64,000 nucleotides of DNA from Litoditis marina (GCA_964036275.1 OZ038433.1:21312485-21376484); one strand, 5' to 3'; counted from the stretch's first letter, positions 11,101-23,000 are shown. Made by a program: numbers and translations. Notes: generated from the sequence alone by a model not told the origin.

Positions 11101-13938
11101 GCTCAATAGTAACTGTACATATTCCGTACTTTACGGTGGTTTTAGGTGACTTGTGGCTTCCGAATGTTTTTCTTCATCGAAGTTGTCGTCTCAGTCCCTT
11201 TTTTGACCCGAAACAGATATCTTCGTTGCGAGATGTCTATACCGCTGGCCCGCTTCCCCACATGATCAAGCAAATTGTCAAAGTGAGCTATTCTTGCTTC
11301 AAACAGTGGCCGTATTTTGAAAGCTGAAATAGCTGGGTAAACTACGTGATCTAGCTTTCATTCGGCCATTTCTGCTAACAAAATGTTGTCGCATCTGAAG
11401 CTTTTGGGGCTTGGGAATTGTTTTAGATGAGTCGTATGTCCATAATCTCGGTATTTTCCATTGTAACCTCCATTCTACCTGTAACACAATAACGAGGAAT
11501 TCCAGATTCAGACCTCTGGTATCTATTATATATTTAAGTTCGCAGCTATTCTAGCAGAATTAGTTTGAAATCACACACTAGTGTGTATGATGTAACTCGT
11601 TTGTCGATTTAAACACCTGACATGTTAACATGTTATGATTGCTCAAAAGCTGGAATTCGACCAGTTTTCGCAGAAAAGCAACCCGTCTCCCGAAGAAAAA
11701 TGTCTTGTTATTCATCCCTTTATAAATTCATTCACAAACGTTACTTGAACACAACTTCGCGAATAAATATGTAGATGTAGATCGAAAGTTTGTCAGAGTA
11801 CGTTTTGGACCTGATAGCTTAATTACCTTGTTGATCTCCAGCACGAAAAAAACGAATAACTATGAATAATGTTTGCCATAGTATGTTTAGGACCTAATAG
11901 CTTAGTTGCTTGTTGTCAGGACCTCTATCGCTGCACCCGCATATCGCATCGCGGCGACGTGTTTTCCATTCTCGACTGTGAGGCCGACGTGCCAGTCGTC
12001 GCCGTAAAATACCGTTGGCGAGCAGAACACGTGATGCTCCGCGTGGCCGCCTGTGAGACGGCCGCACAGTTTTCCGGGTGGATACGGGTCAGTGGCTATT
12101 TTGACTGCCGACATCATGAATAAATCGAAAAACAGTCTTTTTTTGCCGAAAACTCAAAAAGTTGTCTTTTAAATATAAATACGGACTCCCAGTTGTCGAA
12201 GAGTCAAACCGTACTGATGTATGGTAGCGACTCACTGCCGACTAGTGAATTATTCCGTGGTTCAGCGGGGTTTTCTTTGAAGATGTCAGTTTTCAGTAAC
12301 CAGACACTCGGGACCGGGTTTATGATTGACTGATTTGGAACCGTTTATCCTATAAAAGTGGTTAAGTGGCTGATTGGTGCCCGGTTACTTGGGTAACAGA
12401 GTAGTTCCTCAGACGCTCGATGATTTATGGTATTGCACTCGTTCGTCTTGGTAATTTTTCTCTATTTTGTCTTATACAGCATGTTTTAGATTCTGCTGAG
12501 ATGTCTCGGATGTTGTCCAAATATGTTGACTCTTGATCGGGATTTGGTTTGTGGCTATAACTGCACCAAAGAAGCAGAAGAGCCAATCAAATGTCCGCCG
12601 GTTAGTTAACAGTTTAGTTGAAGTCGAACTCGAAACTAGACTCAACAAAATTTGGTACTAAAAATTAAAAAAAATTATTCAAAAAACTTCCCAACTGAAC
12701 TTGAAGAACTGGACTTCGAAAACTCTAAAATATTCCAGATAGATCAACTTAAAGCTCGAAATCTCTATTCCTTCGCCAATAATGGGATAATAGGTTGTTT
12801 AATTCAGATTTCGGGCGATTTCCCGATTGGCACGGAGAGTGCAGTGACCACCTCCTCTCTAGGACAGGACGGGAGAAAACCGGAAAAACGTGAGGTAGCA
12901 AGGTGAGATGGTTAACAATGTTTAGTACAAATCAATTGTTTCTGAAAAAAGCAGAACACATCTTTTACTAGCTTTTTTGAGCAGCTACTTCCTCTTTTCC
13001 ACGGACTTGTGCACACTCAGAATAATGAAATCAGCGTAGGATGTCATCGAAAATTTCAATTTATCTGTATTTGTTTGTTGGCAGGGTGGTCCCATCTTCG
13101 CGGGAAAATCGAGTTGCATTGAAAAAACGTCGTGTGCGTCCAGCGGAGCAACAAGGGAAGGCGAATTGTATTGCGGCTGGCAAACCGCCGACAGATGGAT
13201 ATCCCGAGGTGGGTGGCAGCATCATATTACGTTCATACCCCCCCCCCTGGCCTCGGATTGGAAGACAAAGGCGCGATAGCAGCAAAAGTGAAAAATATGA
13301 ACAGGGTCGCCTAAAGTTTTCTGCATGTTAAGTTGTTAAGAAATCTTCGGGGTGCTCAAAAGCTCGATGGTTTGCTTTTGTGTGATTGCTCAACTTTTTT
13401 GTACACCATTTGGCTAGAAAATTTTGAGGATAATTCTCGTCAACCACAACTATTCGTCTGAACATCCGGGGTGGTTACAATTTAGACTCAGCTCTTCAAC
13501 GCCCTTTCATTACTTTTTTAATAGTTATATTATTGTGCTTTCAGTACTCTGACGAGGATAGCAACTCTCGACTATCTGCAGATGACATTCCGCTGGCATC
13601 ATTTCTCTACACAGATACGCCTCTTCAAAGACCGAGAACGAAGGAACTGTCAGGTATTTTTTCGCAAGGTTTCTCAACAATCGCAGCATCTTTCGACAAT
13701 TAGTTTACAGAAAAACAAGTAATGAATGATACGACGCATCTTTCTCTTGAGAAAAGTAGGAAAAGTAAGATAGGATTTGGAATTGTAGTTTTCTTTTCCT
13801 CGCGTAGAAAGTTTTTTTTTTTACGTTGTTAGTATGTAGTTACACCCTCCGTTGTTGTTGTGTTTTCACTCTCCCACTTCAGATCTTGGAGGGCAAATGA
13901 GTACAAGACGAAGGAGAGAAATAAGTGCAGCTCCCTGA
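1030..13938 (+). CDS. MBT-repeat and SLED-domain chromatin protein (SFMBT/Scm-like), 19 exons, 705 aa
   Basis: Exons: 1030-1050, 1262-1333, 1925-2071, 2406-2521, 2980-3088, 3415-3528, 3671-3739, 4133-4240, 4438-4569, 4904-5056, 7861-7982, 10171-10307, 10680-10808, 11146-11282, 11920-12087, 12808-12902, 13085-13208, 13545-13653, 13883-13938. All phases agree and the sum is 706 codons with the stop. Residues about 20-420 form degenerate MBT repeats. The repeat-end signature is seen as TIHPVGYC (305-312), DLFPCGF (393-399) and DIRCHALGW (201-209). Residues about 434-578 match the SLED domain, with GRGRPEKK, a ...AGPLPHMIK... segment and a DLYRCTR...VAVKYRW block. The tail is basic (KKRRVRP, RRRRE). 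MBT proteins bind methylated histone tails and act in Polycomb-type repression, so a nuclear repressor is inferred. No C-terminal SAM domain is seen. Introns 10 and 11 are large and filled with transposons. The split into MBT repeats is uncertain; the exon chain is strong. Confidence 0.85.
1364..1586. mobile_element. Mutator-like palindromic MITE, copy 1 (intron 2 of MBT gene)
   Basis: This is a 223-bp near-palindrome rich in GTTAACC. It starts GGCGAATTC and ends GAATTGGCC. It is flanked by a perfect 9-bp duplication, CGTTGCAGA, at 1355-1363 and 1587-1595. It shares ends and inner motifs with 6092-6356 and 28366-28866. A 9-bp duplication fits MULE-type transposition. Confidence 0.85.
1781..1924. 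mobile_element. Truncated hAT-like repeat running up to the acceptor of exon 3
   Basis: The start, CATACCCCAGTAAAG, matches the terminus of the element at 21831-21989. The inner text (GTCCGAATAGCC, GATGCAAAATC, CGAACTATTTTTTGTCGA) matches 5343-5517. The opposite terminus is missing: recognisable repeat ends near 1912 and the TTTCAG acceptor of exon 3 follows at once. Confidence 0.65.
2103..2176. repeat. (TA)n microsatellite
   Basis: About 37 uninterrupted TA dinucleotides in intron 3 of the MBT gene. Every open frame across it is an artefact of the repeat (poly Tyr-Ile). Confidence 0.97.
3558..3650 (+). repeat. Pyrimidine tract
   Basis: A CT-rich, then T-rich, low-complexity stretch in intron 6 of the MBT gene, just before the acceptor at 3670. 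Confidence 0.9.
3774..3803. repeat. (TAA)n microsatellite
   Basis: About ten TAA/AAT units in intron 7 of the MBT gene. Confidence 0.9.
5099..5301. mobile_element. TTAA-flanked MITE (AGGAGACCGG family), copy 1
   Basis: Terminal inverted repeats AGGAGACCGG and CCGGTCTCCT are flanked by TTAA at 5095-5098 and 5302-5305, a piggyBac-type target. The interior aligns in reverse orientation with 7640-7844. It lies in intron 10 of the MBT gene. Confidence 0.85.
5343..5517. mobile_element. hAT-like MITE of the CATACCCCAGTAAGG family, diverged
   Basis: The ends are CATATTCCAGCGAAG and, inverted, CATACATCAGTAAGG. The interior is shared with 1781-1912. No clean target duplication is seen. Confidence 0.55.
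5965..6032 (-). repeat. tRNA-like head of a SINE-type repeat
   Basis: On the reverse strand there is an A-box-like GCTAGCGCAGTGGCAG and a B-box-like AGGTTCGATCTC at tRNA spacing. The acceptor stem does not pair properly and a dispersed repeat follows, so it is called tRNA-derived and not a functional tRNA. Confidence 0.55.
6092..6356. mobile_element. Mutator-like palindromic MITE, copy 2
   Basis: It is built like 1364-1586, with a GGTAACC/AACCGG palindrome ending in TTGGCC. The flanks are AATGAGAAC (6083-6091) and AATGAAAAC (6357-6365), a 9-bp duplication with one mismatch. It sits inside the head-to-head tRNA-headed foldback. Confidence 0.8.
6478..6545 (+). repeat. tRNA-like head of a SINE-type repeat
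   Basis: An A-box-like TGTAGTGTAGTGGTTAACG and a B-box-like GGGTCGAGTCCC lie at tRNA spacing. The anticodon region is poor. It is the mirror partner of the reverse-strand head at 5965-6032. Confidence 0.6.
7013..7208. mobile_element. hAT-like MITE (CATAGGTGCG family), copy 1
   Basis: This 196-bp element has ends CATCGGTG and CACCTATG and a perfect 8-bp duplication GAGAAAAC at 7005-7012 and 7209-7216. It is collinear and equal in length with 24761-24956. A partial relative containing CCCCGGTCAGCTAACCGGGG lies near 1717. Confidence 0.88.
7640..7844. mobile_element. TTAA-flanked MITE (AGGAGACCGG family), copy 2
   Basis: The inverted repeats AGGAGACCGG and CCGGTCTCCT sit between TTAA at 7636-7639 and 7845-7848. 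It is in reverse orientation to 5099-5301. Its end is only 16 bp from the start of exon 11 of the MBT gene, so the 3' splice region lies against the insertion. Confidence 0.88.
8174..8885. mobile_element. hAT-like MITE with a simple-repeat body (GGAATT motif)
   Basis: The ends are TAGGGTTGTTA and TAACAACCCTA, with a perfect 8-bp duplication GTTTTTAG at 8166-8173 and 8886-8893. The 712-bp body is almost entirely variations of AATTCCAATTCC on the left and its complement on the right. Open frames here are Asn/Ser/Gln/Phe-rich artefacts. Confidence 0.9.
9340..9440 (+). repeat. Short tandem repeat, unit of about 20 bp
   Basis: Roughly five near-identical copies of a unit with the core GTTCTCTCTAACCGCGT, in intron 11 of the MBT gene. 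Confidence 0.9.
9660..9885. mobile_element. hAT-like MITE (CAGGGGTGACC family), copy 1
   Basis: This 226-bp element starts CAGGGGTGACCA and ends TGGTCGCCCCTG. The 8-bp duplication TTTCCAAA is perfect (9652-9659 and 9886-9893). A poly-C run lies inside. It is equal in length to and highly similar to 26237-26462. Confidence 0.92.
9989..10104. mobile_element. MITE (AGAAGGACGATTATGTGG family), copy 1
   Basis: Inverted ends AGAAGGACGATTATG and its complement frame a short palindrome that contains TTGACACGGGATTGGTCC. The flanks are TTGA and TCAA where the other copies have TTAA. It lies about 65 bp upstream of exon 12 of the MBT gene. Confidence 0.8.
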
Positions 13939-15432
13939 GAATATCAAGTTTTACTGCTGTGTCAGAAACCATTGGTTTTTTCGTTGTGAGCGGATTCCGC
14001 TGTTAATGTTTTTATGAATGTTGTTTAGTACTCAAACTCAAAAGATATGTCAAAGAAGCATGTGTATATACTTTGATCGTTTTTCTAATTTATGTTTTCA
14101 TCGACCTAAATCAGGTCGTCCATACATCATCGTTGAATTTAATAATTGTGTTTGTGTATATTAATTTTGAGTGATTTTACTGGTATAAATATGTTTGTTA
14201 TGAAAATGTTATGGGCAGATGGGTGTTTATTTCTATAGCTATTTATTCATATATGTCATGAACTGAGAAAAAGATTCCATTTTACCCCACCCCTAAGTCG
14301 TGGCCGTTATTATGCCCTCATCTCACCGGAAAGTGGAAGTGTACACAACTGTAAAAAAGGTTGATATTGAATTTAAGATTCCATAATAGTGTTGCAAGGA
14401 GTTTAAATGGGTGCTCCATTCCGAACAAATCAAATCTAGGGTTTGTAGTTTGGTCCCTCAAATTTGATTTTCGAATGATTTACCACGCTGTTCGAGAAAT
14501 CTACAACGATGATTTCTTAACTCCCTATAGTTCCCTTTGTTATCTCTCACAAATACATCTGCAAAATAATCTGAGCTATGATAGAAATTCAAACAAATTT
14601 CAATATAAAATGAGGATTTCAAAAATGTCGAAGGACGGAGGTTGGTATAGTCTTACCACGAACGGTCCACTGGTTTGTCTGTCTACGGCAATGCTGGGCA
14701 TCATGCTGGCCACGTCGGGCCAGGTGCGACTCGGTCTTCATGCCAGGCGACCTTTTGAAGGGCGTATAGCATGCTGCTGGCCAGGTCGTAACTAAAATAT
14801 TGGGTTCGCTCCTTACAAAATTGATAATACGGTATTCAATTGCTCTATTTTCCCAATCCTTTCTTTATTTTCCGTTTTGTGAGAAAAAGTGAAAAAATCA
14901 ACAAAATATTTATTCAAAGGAACGAATCTCGAATTGAAAAACGAGGACAGAGGAACAATAAATAGCTAATGTTCAAAATAATTATGAACATATTCAAAAT
15001 GAGGCTAATCAACTAATTCAATGTAGAAATTCAATAATCTGGGAGACATGCAACTTCTGAGACAAAACGAAACAAGGCGAATGGGGTCAACAATATAGTA
15101 TCCTAAGGACACCCCGGTGAGAAGTGACTACTCTACAGAAACGGAACCCATTTACGAACGAATTGTGAACTAAACACGAGATTGACAGGCCATAGAATTG
15201 CGTTATGAGCCTAATTGACAGTTAGATATGGACTCAACTTATACGATTACTGTCTAAAGAAAAACTGTCAAGAACTGAAAATTAAGACAGACACAGATAA
15301 CTAGGTCGGCAAGTAATAGGAACTGGGCATCATAAAAAGAAGACCTGTGGTCTACCAAGTTCTAAAACTACTGATTCGAAAGCATGAGAAACAAGTGACA
15401 TCAAAAGTAAACTGTCTATAAAAGACTATTAC
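13939..15432 (+). other. 3' flank of the MBT gene and intergenic DNA
   Basis: No canonical AATAAA was found soon after the stop at 13938. An open frame at 14361-14795 has no splice context or recognisable domain. A GC-richer patch at 14690-14790 (CTGGGCATCATGCTGGCCA) weakly resembles, in inverted orientation, the first exon proposed for the reverse-strand gene at 16456-16539. The rest is AT-rich and featureless. Confidence 0.5.
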
Positions 15433-16539
15433 CGCAAAACTTGGTAGCTAGCAGAGGGGGTGCCAACAGTTTCTCCAGAAGTGGAAGGCGAGGGCACGTC
15501 GTATTTATCTTTGGCTTCCAACTTGGGATGCAGTGCGCCGGCGTCGTTCCGTAGTTCACTGCAATCACTATCATAGTTTTTAGAAAATTAGGATCTGCTA
15601 GTGTTACATAGTAAAATATGGAAAGTAGAGCGAGTAGTTTGACACACAAGATAACTGAAACTATTAGTATATTTCATAGGAAACTCTAGAAGTGCAACAA
15701 AAACTATGTAATCAAGTAATCATAAAAACTCACAATGCTTCCTGGGGAGCTCCTGGTTTCAGGTTCCTGCTAAGAAGACGGGCGTAGCGCTACATTGGCG
15801 TGATGTCCCAGCAGTAGTCAAGCGAAAGCCAAAACCTCAAAGATGTGATTCTTAGATGATGTTTCCCACGCAATGTTCTTCTCATTCTCACTTATAAGAA
15901 ATTTGAAGGCGTTCGAAATGGAACACACGTGAGTAGTCGACATGAAGCAACACGTTCGTGAAACAATACGTGCACTTCTGTTTTTGCGTAAGATAAAGGT
16001 TGATTGAAATGCTAAACAACAATGTACGATACCAGGTTGCGGTTTACAGTACAGAGCATATTATGGAAAGAAACTCACTTTGACCGACAGGCGAAGTCCA
16101 AAATTCCACTCTACATCGCTTGTCTATGCCTTGTTTGTTAATGTAGAACACGGAACTCAAATATAACTTCACTTCCCTTCTTTTCTGAAAATACATCCAA
16201 TCACAAAATTTAATCATGCGCTCAGAATAGAGTGACGTGATGCAAACGCTAAGAACCTGATAACGATCAAAACATCGAGTAATAGTCATAAGAACGAGCT
16301 AAAACCAATTTTAAATATAAAAAAAACGGTTTCTAAAAATGAATTTTGAGAGAAAAATATCGGGTTTTAAAATTTTAAAATTTGCATCAACAATGTAAAG
16401 GACTGCCAAACTCTGACATCTGAAATTAAGGTCCTAGTAAGATTCATAGGTGTACGGTAGCCTTCCATTTGTCTGTGACATGGCCAAACATGGCCAGGAG
16501 CATGCCCAGTGCTTGAAAATTTTCGGATCTGGCTGGCAT
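15433..16539 (-). CDS. Probable small multi-exon gene, family not recognised (3' end not found)
   Basis: On the reverse strand five blocks chain in phase: 16539-16456 (ATG start), 16184-16079, 15977-15929, 15769-15734, 15558-15433. That is 401 nt, 133 codons plus two bases, with the next exon not identified. The best blocks are 16184-16079 (KRREVKLYLSSVFYINK..., donor GTGAGT) and 15558-15433 (ELRNDAGALHPKLEAK..., then a Ser/Thr/Pro-rich stretch). The product has a hydrophobic N-terminal patch (ALGMLLAMFG). The start exon has a weak donor (GTACAC) and the 49-nt exon is inferred from phase. No domain is recognised. It could be a fast-evolving gene or the remains of an older element. It lies between two forward-strand genes and would be transcribed against both. 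Confidence 0.45.
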
Positions 16540-17083
16540 GATGCCCGTGATTGACTGAGGTGTAAAGAATTTTCTATAATTGGTATGCTTCAGGCTATTA
16601 GAATTTTTGTTTGTTATTTAGTTGAACTTTATTTGTGTTCAATTAATAATCAGTAAAATCACGCGATTAACAGCTGATCTTGATCTTCTACTGTGTGATA
16701 TTCATTACTCTAAGTGCCAAACTGCTACCTTCGTGTTTGTTGTCAGAACAACATCAACAATCGTGCACTTGTAATTGATTAAATACCAACATTTGAATTA
16801 GCGATAGCGTAAAGTTTAATTGATAGATTAATTATGTTGTAGTTGTATTTCCAACATCATTTGATCATCTTTACCCTATCTCTGAATATTTCGAATGTGA
16901 GGCAACTGTCTTAGATAATCTAATATAATATGGCTACCTCATCTATAATAAATATTTCCACCATTTTAATTTGTTCATAAATGACTTTGGAAAGTATATA
17001 ATTCTGTGAAGTACAGTTTGAGATCATGTTTTTGTTGTTTGATCTATTTACAGTTTCCAGGGTGTTGAATCAGCGGTTCTCAA

Positions 17084-20000
17084 ATGAGTTCGGCGCTGCA
17101 GCACGGTCGTGCTGTCCCGTCTTGTACATCTTACCATCCTGGAAATGTAGACATCGTAGGAGAGAACCCATCAGATATGGAGGATGGTGGTTGGTTCAAG
17201 CTTTTAGTTGTTCATAGTTCATTTCTATCCGCCTATATATGTTGTTCTCCCGGATCAATTGGACATTTTTTTGTGCTTCGTTGGACTGATTTCACGTTTA
17301 AGCGCACGTTCTTCCACACCAGTCATCTAAGATGGTTGAAGATGCATTAAGAATCGATCCTAGTTACATTCGAATTGTTTTGTCAAAAGTTGAGTTGACT
17401 TTGTTGTCAATGGAGTGGAAATCTGTCTCGCTATGTGGTTACTTAATCATGATTATTTATTGAATATTGATTATAATAATGGTCAAGTTTTAAATTAAGT
17501 GCCGAGAATGTTGCATGTCCCCGCCCATAATGTTTTTACGGTTTTTAGGGTGGTTCTCAGGGTAAATCTAGGAACACTTCGGACTGTGGTGCAGATTTGG
17601 ATATAGTTTCCAAATTAGCTTATTATTTTTTGTATATTATCTATGTATCACACTTTCAGAACTGCCATCCAGCCCCGGTCCGCCCAGTCCCATACTGGTA
17701 TCAGGTTTGGAGTGTTTGAGGGAAGCTGGGTTGGATGAATTTGGTCGTAAGGTATGTATTATATGCATATATTGTATGTAGACACTTTGGTTCGACTCGC
17801 TCAATAATTGCTAGATGTGAGAATGTTTGTTTAATGCAAAGACTAGGTTTATTGTTAAGTGGAGGTAAATTTTAAAACGTCGCCTCAATAGGTAAAAGTA
17901 ATTATCGAGTGAGACCTGATTACCGTATATAGCTTTCGACCGAGCATGCTTTGCACCCTTGCAGTTCCAGCTCTTGGCAACTAGGTTCTCACACCGTTAC
18001 TTAAGCAGTCAGAAGAGTTGGGAAACGTCCTTGACTCTGTCTCTGAAAGCTGTTATATCTTACATTTAATCAGCCTCGTATACTTGCATGTTTCTGCGTA
18101 GATTGTAATCTTCAAATTTATATGTGAAATGCGTAGTTTGCTTGATTGTATAGTCATGCTATTTTTGCGAATAGAAACTCTAGTTTGGATTGGTCGCCAT
18201 AGATAGTTATGACTATTTTTCAGCGGGAGACTACACCTTCCATACCGCATGGAATACCATTTTCATCGCCATTCGTTCCACGAGGAGTGCAAATCAAAAA
18301 GATGTGGACTTCTACTACTTCTGCGACCACAATGTCACACTACATCCAGCAGGTTCGGCTAAACTTCAAAAAGCTCATTTTTTTGATTTTCGAATGTAAC
18401 AGTTTTTCGGAAAATCGGTCATCCGTTTAAATATTTCTGGATCTATCTGCGATAACTGTGTTAAAGTATTGTGAACGAAACGAAGAGAGTGGGATTTCTT
18501 TTGTGAAATAAAAATTAGTCCGAAATCGTGGTCAGTGGAACATTAGTTAGTATTTTCAGCGGCCTGTCACCGGATGGGATATAAGAAACTGTGGTGGACC
18601 ACTTTCCTTCCCGCACCACCCCGTTGAGGAGAGCTTATTCAGCAATATCGCACCACAACTGCAAAGTGTTCGTTATTCGTTCTCTTGTCTTATGTAGTCA
18701 CTGTACTTTAAATAAGCTATTTATGCACCATTCAAAAATAACGTTTCACTCATTTGTTCTAGCAACTTAATGGATGAAGTGTGAAACTTGCCAAATAGTA
18801 GGTGATGTGATAGGGAAACATGAAAACGATAGATGATCAAAAGTGGAAAGCATCCTCACAAATATAGCACTGCTACTGAACTTTTGCTTAAATAGTATTT
18901 TAACTATATCAACTTACATGCCCACAGGGCTCTATGCCTATAAAGCCTCCGTTACAAAATTATTAGATTGGAGAAGCTTGTCTTATCTAGAAACATGAAA
19001 TTGGCTGAAAGAAGGCATTTTCACCATTGGTACGATACATGAGTGAAATGGTTAATTTTCACCATTGGTGCGATACATAAGTAAAACGAATCCCGAATCG
19101 TTCCCCAAACGAACGGGGAGCGAAACCCGAAAATTCCCCGAAAAATATTCTCCTGTGTAGCGCTGAAAGGCAAAAGCTAGACGTAAGTTTTTTTAGCCAG
19201 TGCAACTAAAATGAACGTGCATAAACAAAAACAAACCCAAAAAAAGGTTGAGCAAGGTGCCATCAAATTGATTTGTAAACAGGGTTTCCTTAAACAATCT
19301 TATGTAATTTTCAAACAGACGGTTAGTCTTGTTTCTTGGCGAAAGACTACTGTAAAGGCCATGATGGACCCACTAACTTTCACGTCCAAGTCTAATTGCC
19401 TGCGGTTATACATACGCAAAACATGTAACGATACCACGAAATTCTTACATTTGGCTACTTCCACAATGTGCCACTTCCTTATACCAAGTACTAAGTTTGA
19501 ACCATTTTTTTTAACAATTCATTCATGTTTATTGTTTTCCGATTCGGTTTTTATTGATTAATAATAGGATCTAGCAATTCAATAAAATTAGTTAGTTTTT
19601 TGGTATCAAATTTTGCGAAGTACCTTCAATTTTTCTTCGACCTCAAATTGTTGGTTCGCTCAAATTTGTACGATTTTATATCAAGCTATGAACTATATCA
19701 AACAATTCACAACCATACCGTGCTCCAACAATATAAACTGACCTTTACGTTAATGGTTAATTGGAAACAGGGATAATACATAACATTCACCCAGCAACTA
19801 AACAGCTGGGCATTTAGAGGCCGCTTCTTTTTAATCGCTAAGCCGTCTTGGGTGGCGTATATTGATTATTCACTGTTTCTGTTCTGTAATATCGCGCAAC
19901 ATTTTGCGAGTTACTGCTGATTCACTATGCAACTGAGGCAACTCAATACTAGTTATCATACGGTTTCTAAGCAGAAATACTTCTAAAATGTAGTGTGTTT

Positions 20001-23000
20001 CAGTTTCAATACATTTCTTGAAATTCTATTTTTTTTCTACTTACATCATTGCGTAAGGGTACTTTTTTTGAAAAATAATCGATGCTCCGGTCTTTTTAGC
20101 AGTACTAATACCACGTTTAAATTGGTTGAAGTTACTATAAGTAAACATTTGAATTTTTACATCGAATTTGCGGAATAGCACCCTTGACCTTTATTCTTCC
20201 GGTTTGAGCAGTTTCTCTGACATTGATGGTATATTTTTATCAAATTTTGGGCGCCTGAACGTCGCCTTCTTAGTTTGTCGGGTGATTATCATGCCATCAA
20301 ATGTATGATAATAATTTCTTTACGATTTCAGACCTCCGTGACTGCTCCAGCTCTTTGTGGTCTGCAAGAAAACAAAATCTTTGCAGAAGGTCAGCAGGCA
20401 GGGCAGCATATCTTTGAAATGAGTAAGTTTCATCTTCGCTTTTCATTTACTTCATGAATATACTAATAACAATATATTTCGATAGTAACAGTCTTGAAAT
20501 GGAACCCTGCCTGCTATTTGGTTTAATTTGTAATGTTATAGCCAATTATTGAACATCTTTTTCGACAGTTTTTTAATGATCCACTGAAATCATCTCTCGT
20601 GATTCATAAATTGGCCTTTTTCGAGTTTCTGCCTATAGATTGTGGTATAGTAGGACTAGGACTGCATGATACCTGGAAACTACTTAAAGAAGGACGATTA
20701 TGTGGTCCTTATCCCAACGCTTCAGTCCTTCAAACTGCAATACATTTTTCAATTGCAGTTAAAAGGACCATTGACACGGGATTGGTCCACATAATCGTCC
20801 TGCTTTAAATTGTCGTTGTTCAGAACAGTCGTGTGAGCTGTATCGTCCCCCGCACGCCCGACAGAATGCAGCACCGTCCACATCTAATGAGCAGCCCATA
20901 AAGCATAAACGTGCGGTCAAGAAAAGGTATGTTTGTGAACACACATCAGTAAGGTGTGACTATTCTATAAAAAAATAGTTTGGTGAAATACGGGAAACTT
21001 CTTGATTTACCATCGAAATAGGTATGTTTCTTCCGACATTTGCCATAGAAGTTCGTTGTTTTTGGTAATTATTCGCTGGTAGTTGCAGTAGCATTCAAAT
21101 GCTCAACATGTATTTAGGCAGAATTATTGTTAACGTGTTAGTACTCTCCATTATATCGGCCACATCAAATTGTTACGTGTATACTTGTAAGTTGTAAACA
21201 GTTATCGTTTACCGAGCGCTATAGTCTATCGTTGTATCTTGTGTTAGTGGTTCACTCATTTGAATAAGCCAGGTTTAATTTAGTTTTGCATGTGGGCTAT
21301 GAACTAAAATATGATTTCCTTTTATTTTCAAGTATCTTGGAATCTTGGTTGTTAATCAAAAGATGTTATGCCTGTGCTTTATTAGTTTGTTGAACGTTTT
21401 GGAATTGCTTCGTATTGGTGTCTTTTTGCTTACAGCAGTGACGTGAAAAAGGAGGCGAAGATGTCTACTGAGGTGAAAACGAATACATTGATCAATATTT
21501 CTCACTCAAGGTTGGTTGTTTATGGCGTTCATGAGTAACCTGGTTGTGTTTAGTGTAGTAATGGTTTCTGCTAAATAAAAACGGTGTACGTTTAATAGTT
21601 CAATAAACGTTTGATCGAGCTTAAGCAATATATAATTTCGCCTTCCGTACGTAAGGCTGGGAACTAATCTTTCTCTTTTTCGAACTCTTCAACTGTGAAG
21701 ATAGGATTAATATTTATTCAACCGTTACTGATACTATAACAGGGAAAGTTTTGTGTGCATATGATTCTGCATGTCTTCGTAGGATTTTGCCTAAACATTC
21801 TAATCATGTCAGTCTTCGACTCAGCCTAACCATACCCCAGTAAGGTTCGACTATTCGACAAAAAAAGAGTCCGTTTTTAGATTTGAACACGTTTTGCATC
21901 AATTACAGAAATTTTTTCTCGGTTTCGTCGAAAAAGTAGTCCGTTTTCGTTTTTTTTCCTGTCCATTTGGACATTTTTACTGGGGTGTGCCCCTAACCCA
22001 GACTATGATTGCAGTGCGAGTAAGGAAGTGTCTACTGAAGCCCCGCCCCCCTCTTCGAACAATAGAAGGAAGTCGACCCCCCTCATACCAACACCCGAAT
22101 CGAAAGGAAATCAGGCGCACAATGGAGGGAGCAACAGAAGATCAGTGGGGGTAGGTTAGACAGTTAGACTGCTGCAACCATATCTACTGTAATGTGTATA
22201 ACCCTATTCACAAAGCTTAAAGTTGGTTTGACAGGAACCGAATATCGTGCTTTGCGCTCCACGGTTAATTCCGTCGCTCCAATGCAAATGTGCTAAAAAA
22301 CTAATTTGTTGATGTTTTTCTGCAACATTTTATCACATTTTAACTGCGGAGATTCGAAAACTTGGTTTTGGGGTACATTCGCGTTGGAGCGAATGGATTA
22401 ACAGTGGAGCGCAGAGCATGAGATTTGGTTCCTGTTAGACCATCTTTAAATGACTCTGCAGGACGGTAGAGCCCGGAACCAGTTTAGCCTGCGACATGGG
22501 TCGGTGCAGAGGTCGCTAGTCACCAGAGTTTTGTAATTGGAGGCACTCTTATTGTACGGCAACTCCTTCCGAACCTGTCTTCAGGACAATTTGTCATTAG
22601 TTTTGACATCTGAACGGGTGCCTCGAGGATGGTCGTACCGTTCTGCTATATATCTGATTATGTGTATTGTCCGTTTCAGAATCCGCAGCGTTTTGGATCA
22701 GCCGGCTGCTGTGAGGAGGAAGGGGAGGAAGTGGGCCATACACCTGCTATGAATGGCGCGGCGCCGATCCGCAACAGCAACGACGTCCGACTGGACGGTG
22801 TGGCCGGCACCCAGCCAAGACCACCACGCGGCATGAAGGCCACCGTCACTCCTATACGCTTCACCATGGTATGTTCTTGCCTTGGTGACCTCTGACCTCC
22901 ATCTCAATACTTTTTTTTAAAGTGGAACGATCATGTGGACCGAACCCGACGCGTATCGGTCCTTTAACCTGTAATTGAAAACTATATTGCAGTTTAAAGG

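Noticed and set aside
14361..14795. 144-codon forward open frame
   Set aside because: No splice context, no domain, unbiased composition, and it follows the gene's stop in intergenic DNA.
19211..19561. 116-codon forward open frame in TatD intron 3
   Set aside because: It lies wholly within an intron bounded by secure exons and has no recognisable features.
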